DNA of 64,000 nt, taken from positions 124,001 through 188,000 of the forward strand of contig CALGLE010000020.1 in assembly GCA_937930305.1 (NCBI GenBank), read 5' to 3'. This DNA comes from an uncultured Granulosicoccaceae bacterium. GTDB lineage: Bacteria > Pseudomonadota > Gammaproteobacteria > Granulosicoccales > Granulosicoccaceae. Positions within the stretch are counted from its first letter, which is position 1. Every line of letters starts with the position of its first letter. The notes under the pieces were generated by a model that did no database searches, was not told where the DNA came from, and saw nothing but the letters and a program-made list of their open reading frames with translations. The translations under genes and the position numbers were made by a program. Below are positions 16,785-26,359 of this stretch, piece by piece.

Positions 16785-17498
16785 TCAAATGGCCAGATAT
16801 TTCTTAATTACGCCCGCCATGCTTTCAGCGCTCAGAACGGGCGGAAAAAAAGTCTGCAACTTCCCGTCAGGCCCCATCAAATAAAAGTAAGACGAATGCG
16901 ACACAACGGGGTTGTCTTGCAGCTCCATATCCAAAATGGACGGCTTTTGGCGATAGGCCTTGTAGACGGGTTTGAGTTGATCCAAAGAACCGGTTAATCC
17001 AATGAGTGCTGGGTGCACCGCCGACAGGCTTTCACTTAACTTCTCTGGCGTATCGTTTGACGGATCCACAGTGATCACCAATGGGTTCAGTTTCTCCAAA
17101 GGTGCATCCGAGTCAGCTTGCAAAATAGCCAACGCATCCCCTATTCGTTTTAATGAAATCGAACACATGATCTGGCAATTGCTGTAACCAAAGAATACCA
17201 ACATGTGCTTGCCCAAATACGTTCTCTCAGTCACCGATTCACCTTTGTGATTGACGAGAGAAAACGGGCCCCCAATGTCGGCTATCTGCGATGGGAGTGC
17301 GTTGCTTGCGCTAGCAGCAACCGGCTCTGTAAGCGTTACACCGACATCTTCGTGTTTTTCATCACCATGGGCCAATAAGCTTGTTGGCGCGAGCAGCGCT
17401 GCAACCAGCAACAAGGGCATAAGAGGCTGAATCGAAAAACGATTCTGGCTTTGATAAAACAGGTTCAATTTTATAGTCACGCTATTCAATTGAGGCAT
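16785..17498 (-). CDS. SCO1/SenC/PrrC family copper chaperone or thiol-disulfide protein
   Basis: A 237-residue exported thioredoxin-fold protein. A signal segment LMPLLLVAALLAPTSLLA is followed by HGDEKHED. The domain from about 75 contains FFGYSNCQIMCSISL with the copper-binding C-x3-C, and the third ligand His in NPVVSHSSYFYLMGPDGK. Family members deliver copper to the CuA site of cytochrome oxidase or act as thiol reductases. Its ATG overlaps the upstream stop (TAATG). It is the last gene of a three-gene operon whose other two products also carry C-x3-C. A shorter start at the internal Met27 is possible. Confidence 0.92.
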   Translation of the reverse strand: MPQLNSVTIKLNLFYQSQNRFSIQPLMPLLLVAALLAPTSLLAHGDEKHEDVGVTLTEPVAASASNALPSQIADIGGPFSLVNHKGESVTERTYLGKHMLVFFGYSNCQIMCSISLKRIGDALAILQADSDAPLEKLNPLVITVDPSNDTPEKLSESLSAVHPALIGLTGSLDQLKPVYKAYRQKPSILDMELQDNPVVSHSSYFYLMGPDGKLQTFFPPVLSAESMAGVIKKYLAI

Positions 17499-18070
17499 TA
17501 CTGCGATTCAAAATAGTCTTGATCTGCCTCTGGACCCAGACCTAGACGACCATCTCGTTCAATAATTTCGTTGACCACTTCATCGTGATACTGCCAATTC
17601 TTGGCAAGGGATGCAGGCTTTCCCGTGCGTTCTGTCCATACGTCCAAAAATCGTGTGGCTTTTTGCCACTGACCGTCGGGTGCCCGCACATTTTGTGCTT
17701 GAAAAAATCGCACGCCTTGATGTTCTGTAAAAAGCCCGTTGACTTCAACCACTTCGCCACAATAATTCCATAGCTCTTCAGCAGCGCCGGAATAATTACT
17801 TAAATTCTTCGCCACCAACACGGTGCCTCCAGCTTCGGTTTTGATACCCAGCTGCCTCGTACCTTCCCCGCAATTGTCGGCACAGTTCCCGTTCAGTTCA
17901 CAAAGCACATCCACCACTTGCCCGGTTAAACCACTTTTCTCAGCATTGGTTATCGGCCACACATCCACTTCACCTGCAGGTGTTGCACAACCTGTAATAA
18001 CAGCGGACGCTATCAACGGTAGAAAAAGTGATCGAATGAAACGGTTCGTTAATTTGATTTTATTTGCCAT
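17498..18070 (-). CDS. Cys-rich lipoprotein, partner of SCO (unknown function)
   Basis: A 190-residue predicted lipoprotein (lipobox VITGC). The core, GQVVDVLCELNGNCADNCGEG, then VLVAKN, ELWNYCGEVVEVNGLF, GVRFFQAQNV, looks like a small OB-fold with a C-x3-C (CADNC) plus an earlier and a later Cys. The same pattern recurs in the next gene upstream, suggesting a divergent paralogue. The C-terminal 50 residues are a separate helical, charged segment. I know no named family. Position in the SCO operon suggests periplasmic copper or thiol chemistry (inference). Confidence 0.65.
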   Translation of the reverse strand: MANKIKLTNRFIRSLFLPLIASAVITGCATPAGEVDVWPITNAEKSGLTGQVVDVLCELNGNCADNCGEGTRQLGIKTEAGGTVLVAKNLSNYSGAAEELWNYCGEVVEVNGLFTEHQGVRFFQAQNVRAPDGQWQKATRFLDVWTERTGKPASLAKNWQYHDEVVNEIIERDGRLGLGPEADQDYFESQ

Positions 18071-18088
18071 CGTCTTTCCCGTTGACCG

Positions 18089-18628
18089 TTAAGGACGAGC
18101 ATCGCCTGGCACAATGCCAAACTTCTCATGCGTGAGATTCACAATGCCATTGTCTGCTATCACTTCATCAATATTTAAATAAGATAGTCCGTCCAGCTCA
18201 AACACAGTTCCTTTCACCGTTAATTCATGACTTTGCAGGTTAAGAATTTTCGCGTTTGCCACACTGGTGTCATCCCCTTCGAACGACAGCACCATGTACA
18301 CCTTGTTGTCTTTTTTATCGAGTAGCCCGACAGGAATGCCGCCGGCTGCACACCAAACCGCACACACATGATGAGCCGTACCGGTGACAACAGCGGATGA
18401 GCCCATGATTTGAGAGACATAACACCAAGTGTCAATCATTTCACCCGTGATTGTGACACGCTTTCCTTCTGCTGCAAGACTTTGGCTAACCACGGCGACA
18501 CTCAGACTGATTACACCCGCCGCCTTGATCAGCAATGATTTAAAACGCGCCCGCCGAGCCCAGTTGCCAGTTGCAAAGTACGTCGGCGCGACCATTTGCG
18601 TTGATACCAATGGATAGATCACAGACAT
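18089..18628 (-). CDS. Exported Cys-rich protein, first gene of the SCO operon (unknown function)
   Basis: A protein of about 179 residues with an N-terminal export segment (RFKSLLIKAAGVISLSVAVV, cleavage after SLA). The mature part has GEMIDTWCYVSQ, then HHVCAVWCAAGGIPVGLLD, with a C-x3-C next to two His, and an OB-like beta region ending in TVFELDGLSYLNIDEV. It shares the D-x-x-C...C-x3-C...G layout with the lipoprotein gene 18 bases downstream. The start is unsettled: ATG 18628 has a GAGGAG directly abutting it, whereas GTG 18622 sits six bases after it and is the better spaced start. An Arg-Arg pair before the signal helix could indicate Tat export. Confidence 0.65.
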   Translation of the reverse strand: MSVIYPLVSTQMVAPTYFATGNWARRARFKSLLIKAAGVISLSVAVVSQSLAAEGKRVTITGEMIDTWCYVSQIMGSSAVVTGTAHHVCAVWCAAGGIPVGLLDKKDNKVYMVLSFEGDDTSVANAKILNLQSHELTVKGTVFELDGLSYLNIDEVIADNGIVNLTHEKFGIVPGDARP

Positions 18629-19063
18629 CTCCTCATGCTTGTTCCTCGTGAATTTGGCTCGATACCCTAGTTGGCGGGCAACAATTCCACATGAAAGTTC
18701 AATGGACTCATTGTTATATCAAGTCATTGCATACTAACAATGTAGTACCTCAAAATCTCATCGATCTCATTCAATCAAAATTATAATCAGACGTAAAGTA
18801 AAAACGGAACCGTAGTGAAGCGAGGCAATACGCACAATTTAATGGATATTTGTCCACGCAATCCCATCCTCGTTTAGTTTTCATCACTCGGTCACAAAAA
18901 CTTCATTTATACACCCGGTAGTCGTGCCGCTTGCAGTCTATAGCGTTCATCAACAGTGCGTGTTATAGATGCGAACACTCGCCCGCTGAGCCGATAGTAC
19001 TTACGTCTATATCATTTAATTAGTTTTTGTAATTTAAATTCGCACGATTATTGGATACCCCTT
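18629..19063 (+). other. Divergent intergenic region, 435 bases
   Basis: AT-rich spacer between the SCO operon and the divergent GGDEF-EAL gene. It must contain both promoters. I see no open frame of note, no tRNA and no convincing operator; poly-T/A stretches near 18780-18800 and 19015-19040 are the only compositional features. Confidence 0.5.
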
Positions 19064-21058
19064 ATGCTCAAGTCAAAGCTGTTTTGGAGAATATCTGCTT
19101 GCATATTCTTGAGCGTTTTATGTATTGAAGCGGTATTGTTAATGTTTTCATGGTTCTCTGAGCGCGACCGGCTCATTGCGCGCCTGGACGACTCCGCAAG
19201 CTTGCTAGTCGCAACCATTGACGACTCCAACCCTGTTCCACAACTGCAGCAGTTGATGGACAACCCAGTTATAGATTCAAATTTCCAGCTAACCGGATTT
19301 CGATATCAATCGGCTGACGGTAAATTGGTAGAAGCTGGCAAAAAGCTGTTTGAAGCCCATTTAAAAACAAATGATTTAACCCCTGGGTATAACTTAGATA
19401 CAAGCATGTATTTAATTAATAAAACAATGGGCGAAGACAACTCAACAAGTCGTTCACTTTGGATTCAGGTCGATGCCAGTTGGCTAAAAGCATACATGCG
19501 CGGTTACGTATGGCGAATTTCGGGCATGATACTACTCATTAGCCTGTTCCTAACCGGCGCGTGTTTATTGTTTTTAAAACCCTTACTTATCGACCCTCTC
19601 CGACGTCTAAATCGCCTGTTAAGTTCTGAACACTATCAGGACCTTGGAAACGCAACATCAACTGAAAAGGATCATAATCGCAATGATGAATTAGGTGCTG
19701 TTTTTCGCTCGTTCTCGGATTTACGTAAAAATATTCTTACAGTTCAAAACAAACTCGAGCATTTAGCTCATCATGATGATTTAACGGGGCTTGCAAACCG
19801 CAGAAAATTTAATGAAGAGTTAAACGTTCGTGTCAGCGATGCAGTAAGCAATCAAGTACCACTTTCGCTACTTATGCTTGATTTGGATCATTTCAAAGAT
19901 GTCAATGATCGATGGGGGCATGCTGCTGGTGATAGGTTATTAACAATTGTAGCGAATACGATGCGAAATACAGTGGGTGACAGGGGCACTGTCGCCAGGC
20001 AAGGCGGCGATGAATTCGCAATCATTTTGCCAGGAGAAAATTCGGATGTTGCACTGTCTTTAGCGGAAGCGATAAGAACCAATATACAAGGTTATCAATT
20101 TGTTCGTGAGAAAGAACAAATCGAAATATCCATCAGCATCGGCCTCGCCGAGATTACACCCAAAATTCAATCAGCTGATGCATTGATGTTGTCTGCAGAT
20201 ACCAGTTGCTTGGAAGCTAAGAAACTGGGTAAAAACCAGATTGTCAATTTTAGCTCTCTTGAATCTGATTTGGTTTCTAATGATATAGCCTGGGTATTGC
20301 GCATCAAGGATGCATTGAAAAACGATCAATTTACTCTGTTCAAGCACTCCATCGTTCGTATCAACAATGACCAGCCTGGCGAGCATTTCGAAATACTGCT
20401 TAGAATGAAAAACCCTGACGGTGGCTTTTATTCACCTGCACAGTTTTTGCCAGTATCCGAAAGAAACAACATGATGCCGCTTATAGATCGGTGGGTTATT
20501 ATAAACGCTCTGGAATGGTTACATGATTCCATAGTGGAACACACGGATGATCTGTGCATGAATATCAACATCACAGCTCAGTCTCTAGCTACTGCAGATT
20601 TCAGAGAGTTCCTAAGAAACATGGTTGTAAAATATCAGCACCTCACCCCTTATGTTTGTTTTGAAATGACGGAAAGTGCGGCCATGACGAACTACGAAAA
20701 GACGGTCGAACTACTACAATGGCTGCAAGCACACGGTTGCCGAATTGCCCTAGATGATTTTGGCACCGGATTCTCTTCGTTGTCACATATTCGAAATCTA
20801 CCCTTAGATTTCATAAAAATCGACGGTAGTTTCATCCAAGAAATCAGTAAAAACGAGCTAGATCAAACCTTAGTTAAAGCCGTATCCGATATCGCAAAGG
20901 TGCTGCAAATAAAAACGGTTGCAGAATTTGTGGACAATGAAGCAGCACTCAACGTTCTAGAGAAACTGGATATTGACTACGCACAGGGGTTTCTATTCTC
21001 TGAACCGGTGGCGCTTGAGCAATCAACACATCCAGGCGGACAGAAAAAAGTCGCGTAA
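19064..21058 (+). CDS. Membrane GGDEF-EAL protein (cyclic-di-GMP turnover)
   Basis: A 664-residue inner-membrane protein. TM1 (about 7-27), a periplasmic sensor of about 130 residues and TM2 (about 155-175) lead into a HAMP-like linker and a GGDEF domain with HHDDLTGLANRRKF and an intact RQGGDEF (GGDEF at 314-318). There is no RxxD inhibitory site before it. The EAL domain from about 420 has EILLR (E443, Ala of EAL replaced by Ile, but the metal Glu kept), NINITAQ, FEMTE, DDFGTGFSSL, FIKIDG and QGFLFSEP, so phosphodiesterase residues look intact. Both activities could be functional. The gene is more AT-rich than its neighbours. Confidence 0.93.
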   Translation: MLKSKLFWRISACIFLSVLCIEAVLLMFSWFSERDRLIARLDDSASLLVATIDDSNPVPQLQQLMDNPVIDSNFQLTGFRYQSADGKLVEAGKKLFEAHLKTNDLTPGYNLDTSMYLINKTMGEDNSTSRSLWIQVDASWLKAYMRGYVWRISGMILLISLFLTGACLLFLKPLLIDPLRRLNRLLSSEHYQDLGNATSTEKDHNRNDELGAVFRSFSDLRKNILTVQNKLEHLAHHDDLTGLANRRKFNEELNVRVSDAVSNQVPLSLLMLDLDHFKDVNDRWGHAAGDRLLTIVANTMRNTVGDRGTVARQGGDEFAIILPGENSDVALSLAEAIRTNIQGYQFVREKEQIEISISIGLAEITPKIQSADALMLSADTSCLEAKKLGKNQIVNFSSLESDLVSNDIAWVLRIKDALKNDQFTLFKHSIVRINNDQPGEHFEILLRMKNPDGGFYSPAQFLPVSERNNMMPLIDRWVIINALEWLHDSIVEHTDDLCMNINITAQSLATADFREFLRNMVVKYQHLTPYVCFEMTESAAMTNYEKTVELLQWLQAHGCRIALDDFGTGFSSLSHIRNLPLDFIKIDGSFIQEISKNELDQTLVKAVSDIAKVLQIKTVAEFVDNEAALNVLEKLDIDYAQGFLFSEPVALEQSTHPGGQKKVA

Positions 21059-21181
21059 CGGTTGATATTGCGGTGTGAACAAGATAAGGGTGGCATGATC
21101 CGAGTGTTTGAAGAGCTACTGGATGTGGAGTTTCGATCAGAGAAAAATAATAAATCCGTTTAATAGCACTAAGGCTTGGAG

Positions 21182-22201
21182 CTATTTGAGTTCGTACACT
21201 TTACCCTGCTGACACGGCCTACGATTCATCGATTTTGTCGTGGGTGGCGCTGCCAACATCAGCTCCCCTAACTGGCTATCCGCATTTATTTCACCACCCA
21301 GCCCTATCCACAGTTCAGAGATGTAGGCATCGCCATCAATGCGACTGCAATTCATGAACACACGCTCACCCGCCCCGTGGCCAAATTGCTCATTAAATAC
21401 ACGCTTTAATTCAGCTAGTTCGATGGTCTGCCCTAAACGAGAGCGGAATAAGTCGGCCACTTTGCTGTCATTTAGCTGCTGCACGAGTAACAGCGTATCG
21501 GCAAAGTATTCGGTCGGGTCCGAACCTTTTCCCTCACCGGATAGGAAGTTTTCATAACAACTGCCGTGTTTGGTCCATTCATGTAAATGCAGCCCCGATT
21601 GCACGCCTGGCATCAGGGTTTGCAATTGCTCCCATGTAGCTTTTTCAATCTGAACTCGCGACTCTCGTTTTTGTTTCGTTCGACAAGATTTGGGTTCACC
21701 CGAGTTGCAATAGCACGGAAATTGTTGCCGATCATCTAGATCGTCTGGCCATAAACCGTGTATGGAAAACTGAGTGGTGTGGGGCATACCCACCCGTTGC
21801 TTTTGGCATTCCACTTTCGACTTGCCAGCATTTGTTGCGCAAAAGGTGGTCTGCCAACTGGCCGCTAGAATGTTTTCAATAGAGTTCTCAAGCGCAGGCT
21901 GTTCGGTGCGTGCCGTGGGTTTAACAGGTGCTTGATCGGAAACTGTACCGCAATCGATGGGGACCCAACGAAGATCCGTCACCGGTGCGCCAGGCACTTT
22001 AATTTGAAGGTGTGTGGGTGGTTCTTTGTTTTTATTGATCAGTGAGTAGGTTTTTCCTACTTGTGTTTGCACTTGCCCAGGGTTGTCTGAGGTGAGCTTT
22101 TTGTTGGCATCGCAGACTTGCGTTGCGGTAAACGACGCGGCAAACGCGGAGTTCGAGGCTACGACCCAACTCAGAAAGATAAGTAATCCAATAAATCGCA
22201 T
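21182..22201 (-). CDS. Ribonuclease T2 family protein (RNase I-like)
   Basis: A secreted endoribonuclease of 339 residues if started at ATG 22201, which gives a clean signal peptide (RFIGLLIFLSWVV...SAFA). The active-site blocks are FSIHGLWPD (catalytic His148) and LHLHEWTKHGSC (His207, Glu208, Lys211, His212), both complete. An extra N-terminal domain of about 90 residues (cysteine-containing, with a YSLINKNK segment) precedes the T2 fold and is not usual for the family. Two paired-Cys regions (CYCNSGEPKSC) suggest disulfides. Likely periplasmic RNA scavenging. Confidence 0.92.
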   Translation of the reverse strand: MRFIGLLIFLSWVVASNSAFAASFTATQVCDANKKLTSDNPGQVQTQVGKTYSLINKNKEPPTHLQIKVPGAPVTDLRWVPIDCGTVSDQAPVKPTARTEQPALENSIENILAASWQTTFCATNAGKSKVECQKQRVGMPHTTQFSIHGLWPDDLDDRQQFPCYCNSGEPKSCRTKQKRESRVQIEKATWEQLQTLMPGVQSGLHLHEWTKHGSCYENFLSGEGKGSDPTEYFADTLLLVQQLNDSKVADLFRSRLGQTIELAELKRVFNEQFGHGAGERVFMNCSRIDGDAYISELWIGLGGEINADSQLGELMLAAPPTTKSMNRRPCQQGKVYELK

Positions 22202-22313
22202 AGAACTATTTCGCCACCTGTTCGCACCGATCAACACCGGATAGCGCATTCTACGCAAGATGAGTTAAAAACGGCTGAGAAGGTTCGCTATGTGTCGTAT
22301 TGCTCACCACCCT

Positions 22314-22580
22314 CTAGAAATAGCGCGCTTCAATGCTCACCCCAAGTGCAAAACCATAGCGCTCGAAATAGAACGGTGTAAAAACGGCAATAATCAGCAC
22401 CGTCACAATAAACACCGCTATGGGTTTGATGCCCGTTGATTTTATGAAGGAGTCGATAAAGCAGTAAGCGATGGCTACAACCGGATAATTCAGCTCACCA
22501 ATAATCCAAAACCACGCTTTCGGCCCGGTGATGACACCCAACTTAAAATAATAGAGTATTGGCCAAGCCAGTAACCACAA
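22314..22580 (-). CDS. Small membrane protein, start uncertain (possibly N-terminally truncated)
   Basis: An 88-residue hydrophobic frame with three predicted helices and no recognised family. The listed start is a TTG without a ribosome site. The frame stays open for 29 more codons upstream to a TAA at 22668-22670, and the extra residues (…HEKIAAILTKFYQRFLLAS) read like genuine amphipathic/helix sequence, but contain no ATG, GTG or TTG. Either a rare start (ATT or CTG) is used or the gene has lost its beginning. Confidence 0.45.
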   Translation of the reverse strand: MWLLAWPILYYFKLGVITGPKAWFWIIGELNYPVVAIAYCFIDSFIKSTGIKPIAVFIVTVLIIAVFTPFYFERYGFALGVSIEARYF

Positions 22581-22732
22581 CGCGCTGGCCAGTAGAAAGC
22601 GTTGATAAAATTTTGTAAGAATGGCGGCTATTTTCTCATGTTTAAGGCTAATGCGATTGCCGGTAAGTTAAAACGACACCCTGCGGGCCAGCGTACAAAT
22701 CCATCTGGTTGTTGTTGAGCACCGACATCTAC

Positions 22733-23296
22733 TCAGGCTAAATTATCAATGGATTCCACTAGGTGAGCCCAAAAACTTTCCGCATTCGCTCGATCAATGT
22801 GCAAGCAAAATTCAATTTCCGCTGTGCGATATAAAACCACATCGTAACCAAATAGCTTCCTCATGGCTGACGCGGAAGGGGTGGTTAAAGAAATTTCAGT
22901 CCCACGGCGCAATACCGCCAAGGAATTTTCACCAACGAGTTTGAATACATAATACGAATCACTCACCTCAGTGATTGCAAGATCAAGCTGGGCATCCCAA
23001 CCGTCCTTCATAAGTGTTCCGTTAACCAAAAGCACCCGATCCCGTCGCAGGCACACCGAATAAGCTTGCGCTTGTTTAAAACCTGGTGTGATACTTGGCC
23101 ACGAATGGCATTTAAACCGTTGCAAGGCAGACGTACCAGACACCCAAACTTGACGTTGGAGTTTTATGCGGCTAAGGGTAATGTTTAGCCCTGAGACCGT
23201 TTCAGTTTCAGCTGATGTTGGTTCGCCCCGTGTTGCATCACCTCGTGTCGCATCATTCAATACCGGGCTGGGCCATTTGTTGCGATCATCCCGCAT
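22733..23296 (-). CDS. soxG: Sarcosine oxidase subunit gamma, copy 1
   Basis: Smallest of the two FAD-independent subunits of the heterotetrameric sarcosine oxidase, which oxidises N-methylglycine to glycine with transfer of the methyl group to tetrahydrofolate and release of H2O2. The 187-residue product matches the SoxG family only loosely (MRKLFGYDVVLYRTAEIEF, then FWAHLVESI at the end). The ATG at 23296 has GGGAG nine bases upstream and overlaps the end of soxA by 11 bases; the ATG at 23320 has no such site. It is more divergent and shorter than copy 2. Its identity rests mainly on position after soxA. Confidence 0.75.
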   Translation of the reverse strand: MRDDRNKWPSPVLNDATRGDATRGEPTSAETETVSGLNITLSRIKLQRQVWVSGTSALQRFKCHSWPSITPGFKQAQAYSVCLRRDRVLLVNGTLMKDGWDAQLDLAITEVSDSYYVFKLVGENSLAVLRRGTEISLTTPSASAMRKLFGYDVVLYRTAEIEFCLHIDRANAESFWAHLVESIDNLA

Positions 23297-26090
23297 GCAA
23301 TCGAGCTCCCGATACATCATAAAAACAAGGGGACACCACCTTTGCCCGCGATTGCTGCCCCATATGCCAAACGCTCACCTGCTCTCCCAAACGTAAAGCG
23401 CCCGCCTCCAACAAACCTAAGGCGATGGGTTGCTGCAAAGTGGGGCTAAAGTAGCTTGATGTCACCACCCCGATCGACTTAGGTTTATCACCCCCATTGA
23501 CCAAGTGCGCCCCCACGGGAATCATTGGCTGATCTTTTGGCACAGTAAAGCCCACCCATTGCCGGCGAGAAGAACTTTGAGCGGTTTTTGTATGCAAACT
23601 GCGATCACCCACAAACGCAGCCGTTTTATTGGCACGCGGCCCAGTAAAGCCCAGATCGTGCGGCATGGTTTCGCCATCGGTGTCTTTACCCACGATGATG
23701 TATCCCTTCTCGGCGCGCATAACGGACATGGCTTCTAGACCCAATGGCCCCGCTTGCAATGGTTTCCCTATTCGCAATAAATCATTCCATAACATCAATG
23801 CTTGTGTAGTGGGCACCGACAATTCAAAACTGATTTCACCAGAAAAGCTTACCCTGGCTATTCGCAAAGTGTGATTCTGGTATGTGGCTTCAAGAAATCG
23901 CATGTGCTTAAACTCAGCCATATTGAGTTCAATCGGTAACGGCAAAGCGTTAACAATGTCGAGCGCTTTAGGGCCTGTTACCGTGATCGTGGCCCATTGG
24001 GATGTGGCGTTGTGCACATAGATTTGGTTGGGGTTATTGCCATCCTGGCGCCACGATTCTAAAAGCTGTTCAACGCCTGCCACATGACTGGACGAACACG
24101 AGACCAAAAAACGATGCTCGTCCATACACCACACAACTCCATCGTCATACACTGAGCCCCCTTCGGTAAGCATAAACCCGTATCGAATGTGCCCTGGTTG
24201 TAAGTTATCCAGTCGGTTGTAATAAACAAAATTCAAAAAGTTTCGTGCATCGGGCCCCATCACTTCAATTTTCCCTAACGCAGAAGCATCCAATATTCCA
24301 GCTTGTTCTCGCGTCATTAAAACTTCTTGTTGAACATGCTCATCCATGCGTCCATCGCCATACCAACCCGGACGCAGCCAACCCCCGTATTCACACAGCG
24401 CCGCATTTAACGCACGATGCGTAGGTTCCAACACCAAACGTTTAGGCGGCTTACTGTGAAGGTGCGTATGTTGGCCACCGTAAGTCACCAAAGGCACCGG
24501 AACAAATGGCGGGCGAAACGTGGTGATGCCAACTTCAGGTATCGATACTTTCTGTTTATCAGCTAGCGCTGCAAGACCCAACATGTTCGAGGTTTTACCC
24601 TGATCAACCGCCATACCCAGTGTGGTGTAACGCTTAACATGTTCCACCGATGCGTAGTTTTCCTGCACGGCTACGTCCACATCTTTTACGGTCACGTCGT
24701 GTTGTACATCAATCCACTGGCTGTCTCGGTTTTGCGTTTTGGCGGATGGCATGGGAATACTCACCGCTGCCAGATTGGGCGTGGATGCACGACCGATCGC
24801 CACATGAACCGCATCACTGAGCGCATCTTCCAGTGTGTAAATGCCTGCGGCGGCACCGACCACGAACAGCCCCGCTGGGGCTTGCTCCCGGTTTGGTACA
24901 AACGCATGGATGTTCTTTTGCCACCGCAAGCCACCTTGCTGGTGGCTCCATAAATGAATCGTTGGTGTCAGACCTCCACACACCACCAAGGCATCGACCG
25001 ATTCACGCGCGGTGGAGGTGTTGACGCTTTGGATTTGCTTTCGCCCAATCGCGCTTAAGGCCTCGTCCTGCGGATTCAGCGCCACCACCTCAATCGCATG
25101 CTTTGCAAACACATCGTGTACTTGGTCGGCGTTATGTACAGAAGCGAGACCTACTCGTTTCCCGACACTAACTCCATAGTTACTTAAATAATCCAAAGCA
25201 GCTGATTGCGAAAAAATGCCGGGAAGATCGTTATTGCGGAACAGCAAAGGACGATCGATCGCACCCGTGGCCAGAATGATGCGAGAAGCTCGTAAACGGA
25301 TAAGGCGAGGCGCTTGTGCAAAGCCTTGTAGCTGCATTAAGCCAACCAGTTGATGATCGTATATACCAAACGCGGTAGTGGATGAGTAAACCGTTGCGCC
25401 GGCGGCTATTATGGCGGTTAATTGAGTGGCAATCCAACTGCGGGCCGCTACCCCTTCAATAAATTCATGATAAAAGTGCGTAGCGCCCAGGGTGTGATGA
25501 TCATCCACCAACCAAACCGATTCCCCAGCCTCGGCAGCGGTGCGTGCTGCCACCAATCCAGCCGGACCTGCGCCCACCACCAAGACATCACACGTTTCGT
25601 GTAGCTGATCACTCACGTAGTCATCAAAACACTGCTCGCTGACGGCGCCCAAACCCGCCATTTTTCGAATCATGGGTTCAAACAGATGCCAGTTGGGCCA
25701 CATGAAAGTTTTATAGTAAAACCCAGCGCCCAACCATCGCCGCAACAGATTAAGCCCACCTTTTATATCAAAGGCAGCTGATGGAAACGCATTGACCGAT
25801 TTAACTTGCATCCCGGTTTCAAGCAAAGTGGTTGTGGCTAAGCAATTGGGCAAGGTGCGCTTATTAAGCGTTACCTGCACAATGGCATTAGGTTCTTCCG
25901 TCCAAGAACCCCAAACCCCTCGCGGGCGATGGTATTTAAAGCCGCGACCAATGACGACGACGCCGTTGGCTAATAGGGCCGATGCAATCGTGTCACCCTC
26001 ACACCCCTGCAGTGTTTTGCCATCGAATTCAAAGTTGAAACAAGCATCGGTGTTGACTTGCACACCCGCATGGGTTCGGCTCATGTGCAT
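23286..26090 (-). CDS. soxA: Sarcosine oxidase subunit alpha, copy 1 (short form)
   Basis: A 934-residue alpha subunit. An N-terminal 2Fe-2S-like/FAD-linker region with FEFDGKTLQGCEGDTIASAL and GFKYHRPRG is followed by a dinucleotide-binding domain with VVGAGPAGLVAARTAAEAGE, then a second glycine-rich site around ATGAIDRPL. The C-terminal half is a GcvT-like, tetrahydrofolate-binding aminomethyltransferase fold (ILDASALGKIEVMGPDARNFLN, ending in a barrel with GVVTSSYFSPTL). It is about 90 residues shorter than copy 2 (47193-50267), mostly in the linker after the first 80 residues and the central domain. It starts directly after soxD. Confidence 0.93.
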   Translation of the reverse strand: MHMSRTHAGVQVNTDACFNFEFDGKTLQGCEGDTIASALLANGVVVIGRGFKYHRPRGVWGSWTEEPNAIVQVTLNKRTLPNCLATTTLLETGMQVKSVNAFPSAAFDIKGGLNLLRRWLGAGFYYKTFMWPNWHLFEPMIRKMAGLGAVSEQCFDDYVSDQLHETCDVLVVGAGPAGLVAARTAAEAGESVWLVDDHHTLGATHFYHEFIEGVAARSWIATQLTAIIAAGATVYSSTTAFGIYDHQLVGLMQLQGFAQAPRLIRLRASRIILATGAIDRPLLFRNNDLPGIFSQSAALDYLSNYGVSVGKRVGLASVHNADQVHDVFAKHAIEVVALNPQDEALSAIGRKQIQSVNTSTARESVDALVVCGGLTPTIHLWSHQQGGLRWQKNIHAFVPNREQAPAGLFVVGAAAGIYTLEDALSDAVHVAIGRASTPNLAAVSIPMPSAKTQNRDSQWIDVQHDVTVKDVDVAVQENYASVEHVKRYTTLGMAVDQGKTSNMLGLAALADKQKVSIPEVGITTFRPPFVPVPLVTYGGQHTHLHSKPPKRLVLEPTHRALNAALCEYGGWLRPGWYGDGRMDEHVQQEVLMTREQAGILDASALGKIEVMGPDARNFLNFVYYNRLDNLQPGHIRYGFMLTEGGSVYDDGVVWCMDEHRFLVSCSSSHVAGVEQLLESWRQDGNNPNQIYVHNATSQWATITVTGPKALDIVNALPLPIELNMAEFKHMRFLEATYQNHTLRIARVSFSGEISFELSVPTTQALMLWNDLLRIGKPLQAGPLGLEAMSVMRAEKGYIIVGKDTDGETMPHDLGFTGPRANKTAAFVGDRSLHTKTAQSSSRRQWVGFTVPKDQPMIPVGAHLVNGGDKPKSIGVVTSSYFSPTLQQPIALGLLEAGALRLGEQVSVWHMGQQSRAKVVSPCFYDVSGARLHAG

Positions 26091-26354
26091 TCAGCAGCCC
26101 TGCCTGAGGGACACCGACTCCGATACCGCCATGGTGACGCTATGTCGTTTTAATAAAAACACTTCACGACAGGTTAAATGCATCCATATTTCCTGCACCT
26201 CACCTTTTTCATTGCGCTGTTTATATAAATAACGCGCCCAGGTTTCATCATCTATCGACACCGTTGTGTTTGGGCGTTCTTTGCCAGCTTCTGCTAAAAA
26301 ATGAAATTCGCGCTCATCGCGTTCACCACAAAATGGACAGGGAAATTGTTGCAT
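26091..26354 (-). CDS. soxD: Sarcosine oxidase subunit delta, copy 1
   Basis: An 87-residue zinc-binding subunit. The N-terminus FPCPFCGERDEREFHFL shows the Cys-x2-Cys of the family; the third zinc ligands are the H and C of IWMHLTCREVF. Length and sequence are typical of SoxD. It lies between soxB (5-base gap) and soxA (adjacent), preserving the canonical B-D-A-G order. Confidence 0.96.
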   Translation of the reverse strand: MQQFPCPFCGERDEREFHFLAEAGKERPNTTVSIDDETWARYLYKQRNEKGEVQEIWMHLTCREVFLLKRHSVTMAVSESVSLRQGC

Positions 26355-26359
26355 AGAAT

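Noticed and set aside
21059..21166. Short in-frame extension after the GGDEF-EAL stop, with an ATG at 21096 (22 codons)
   Set aside because: Too short, no similarity seen, and no reason to expect stop readthrough.
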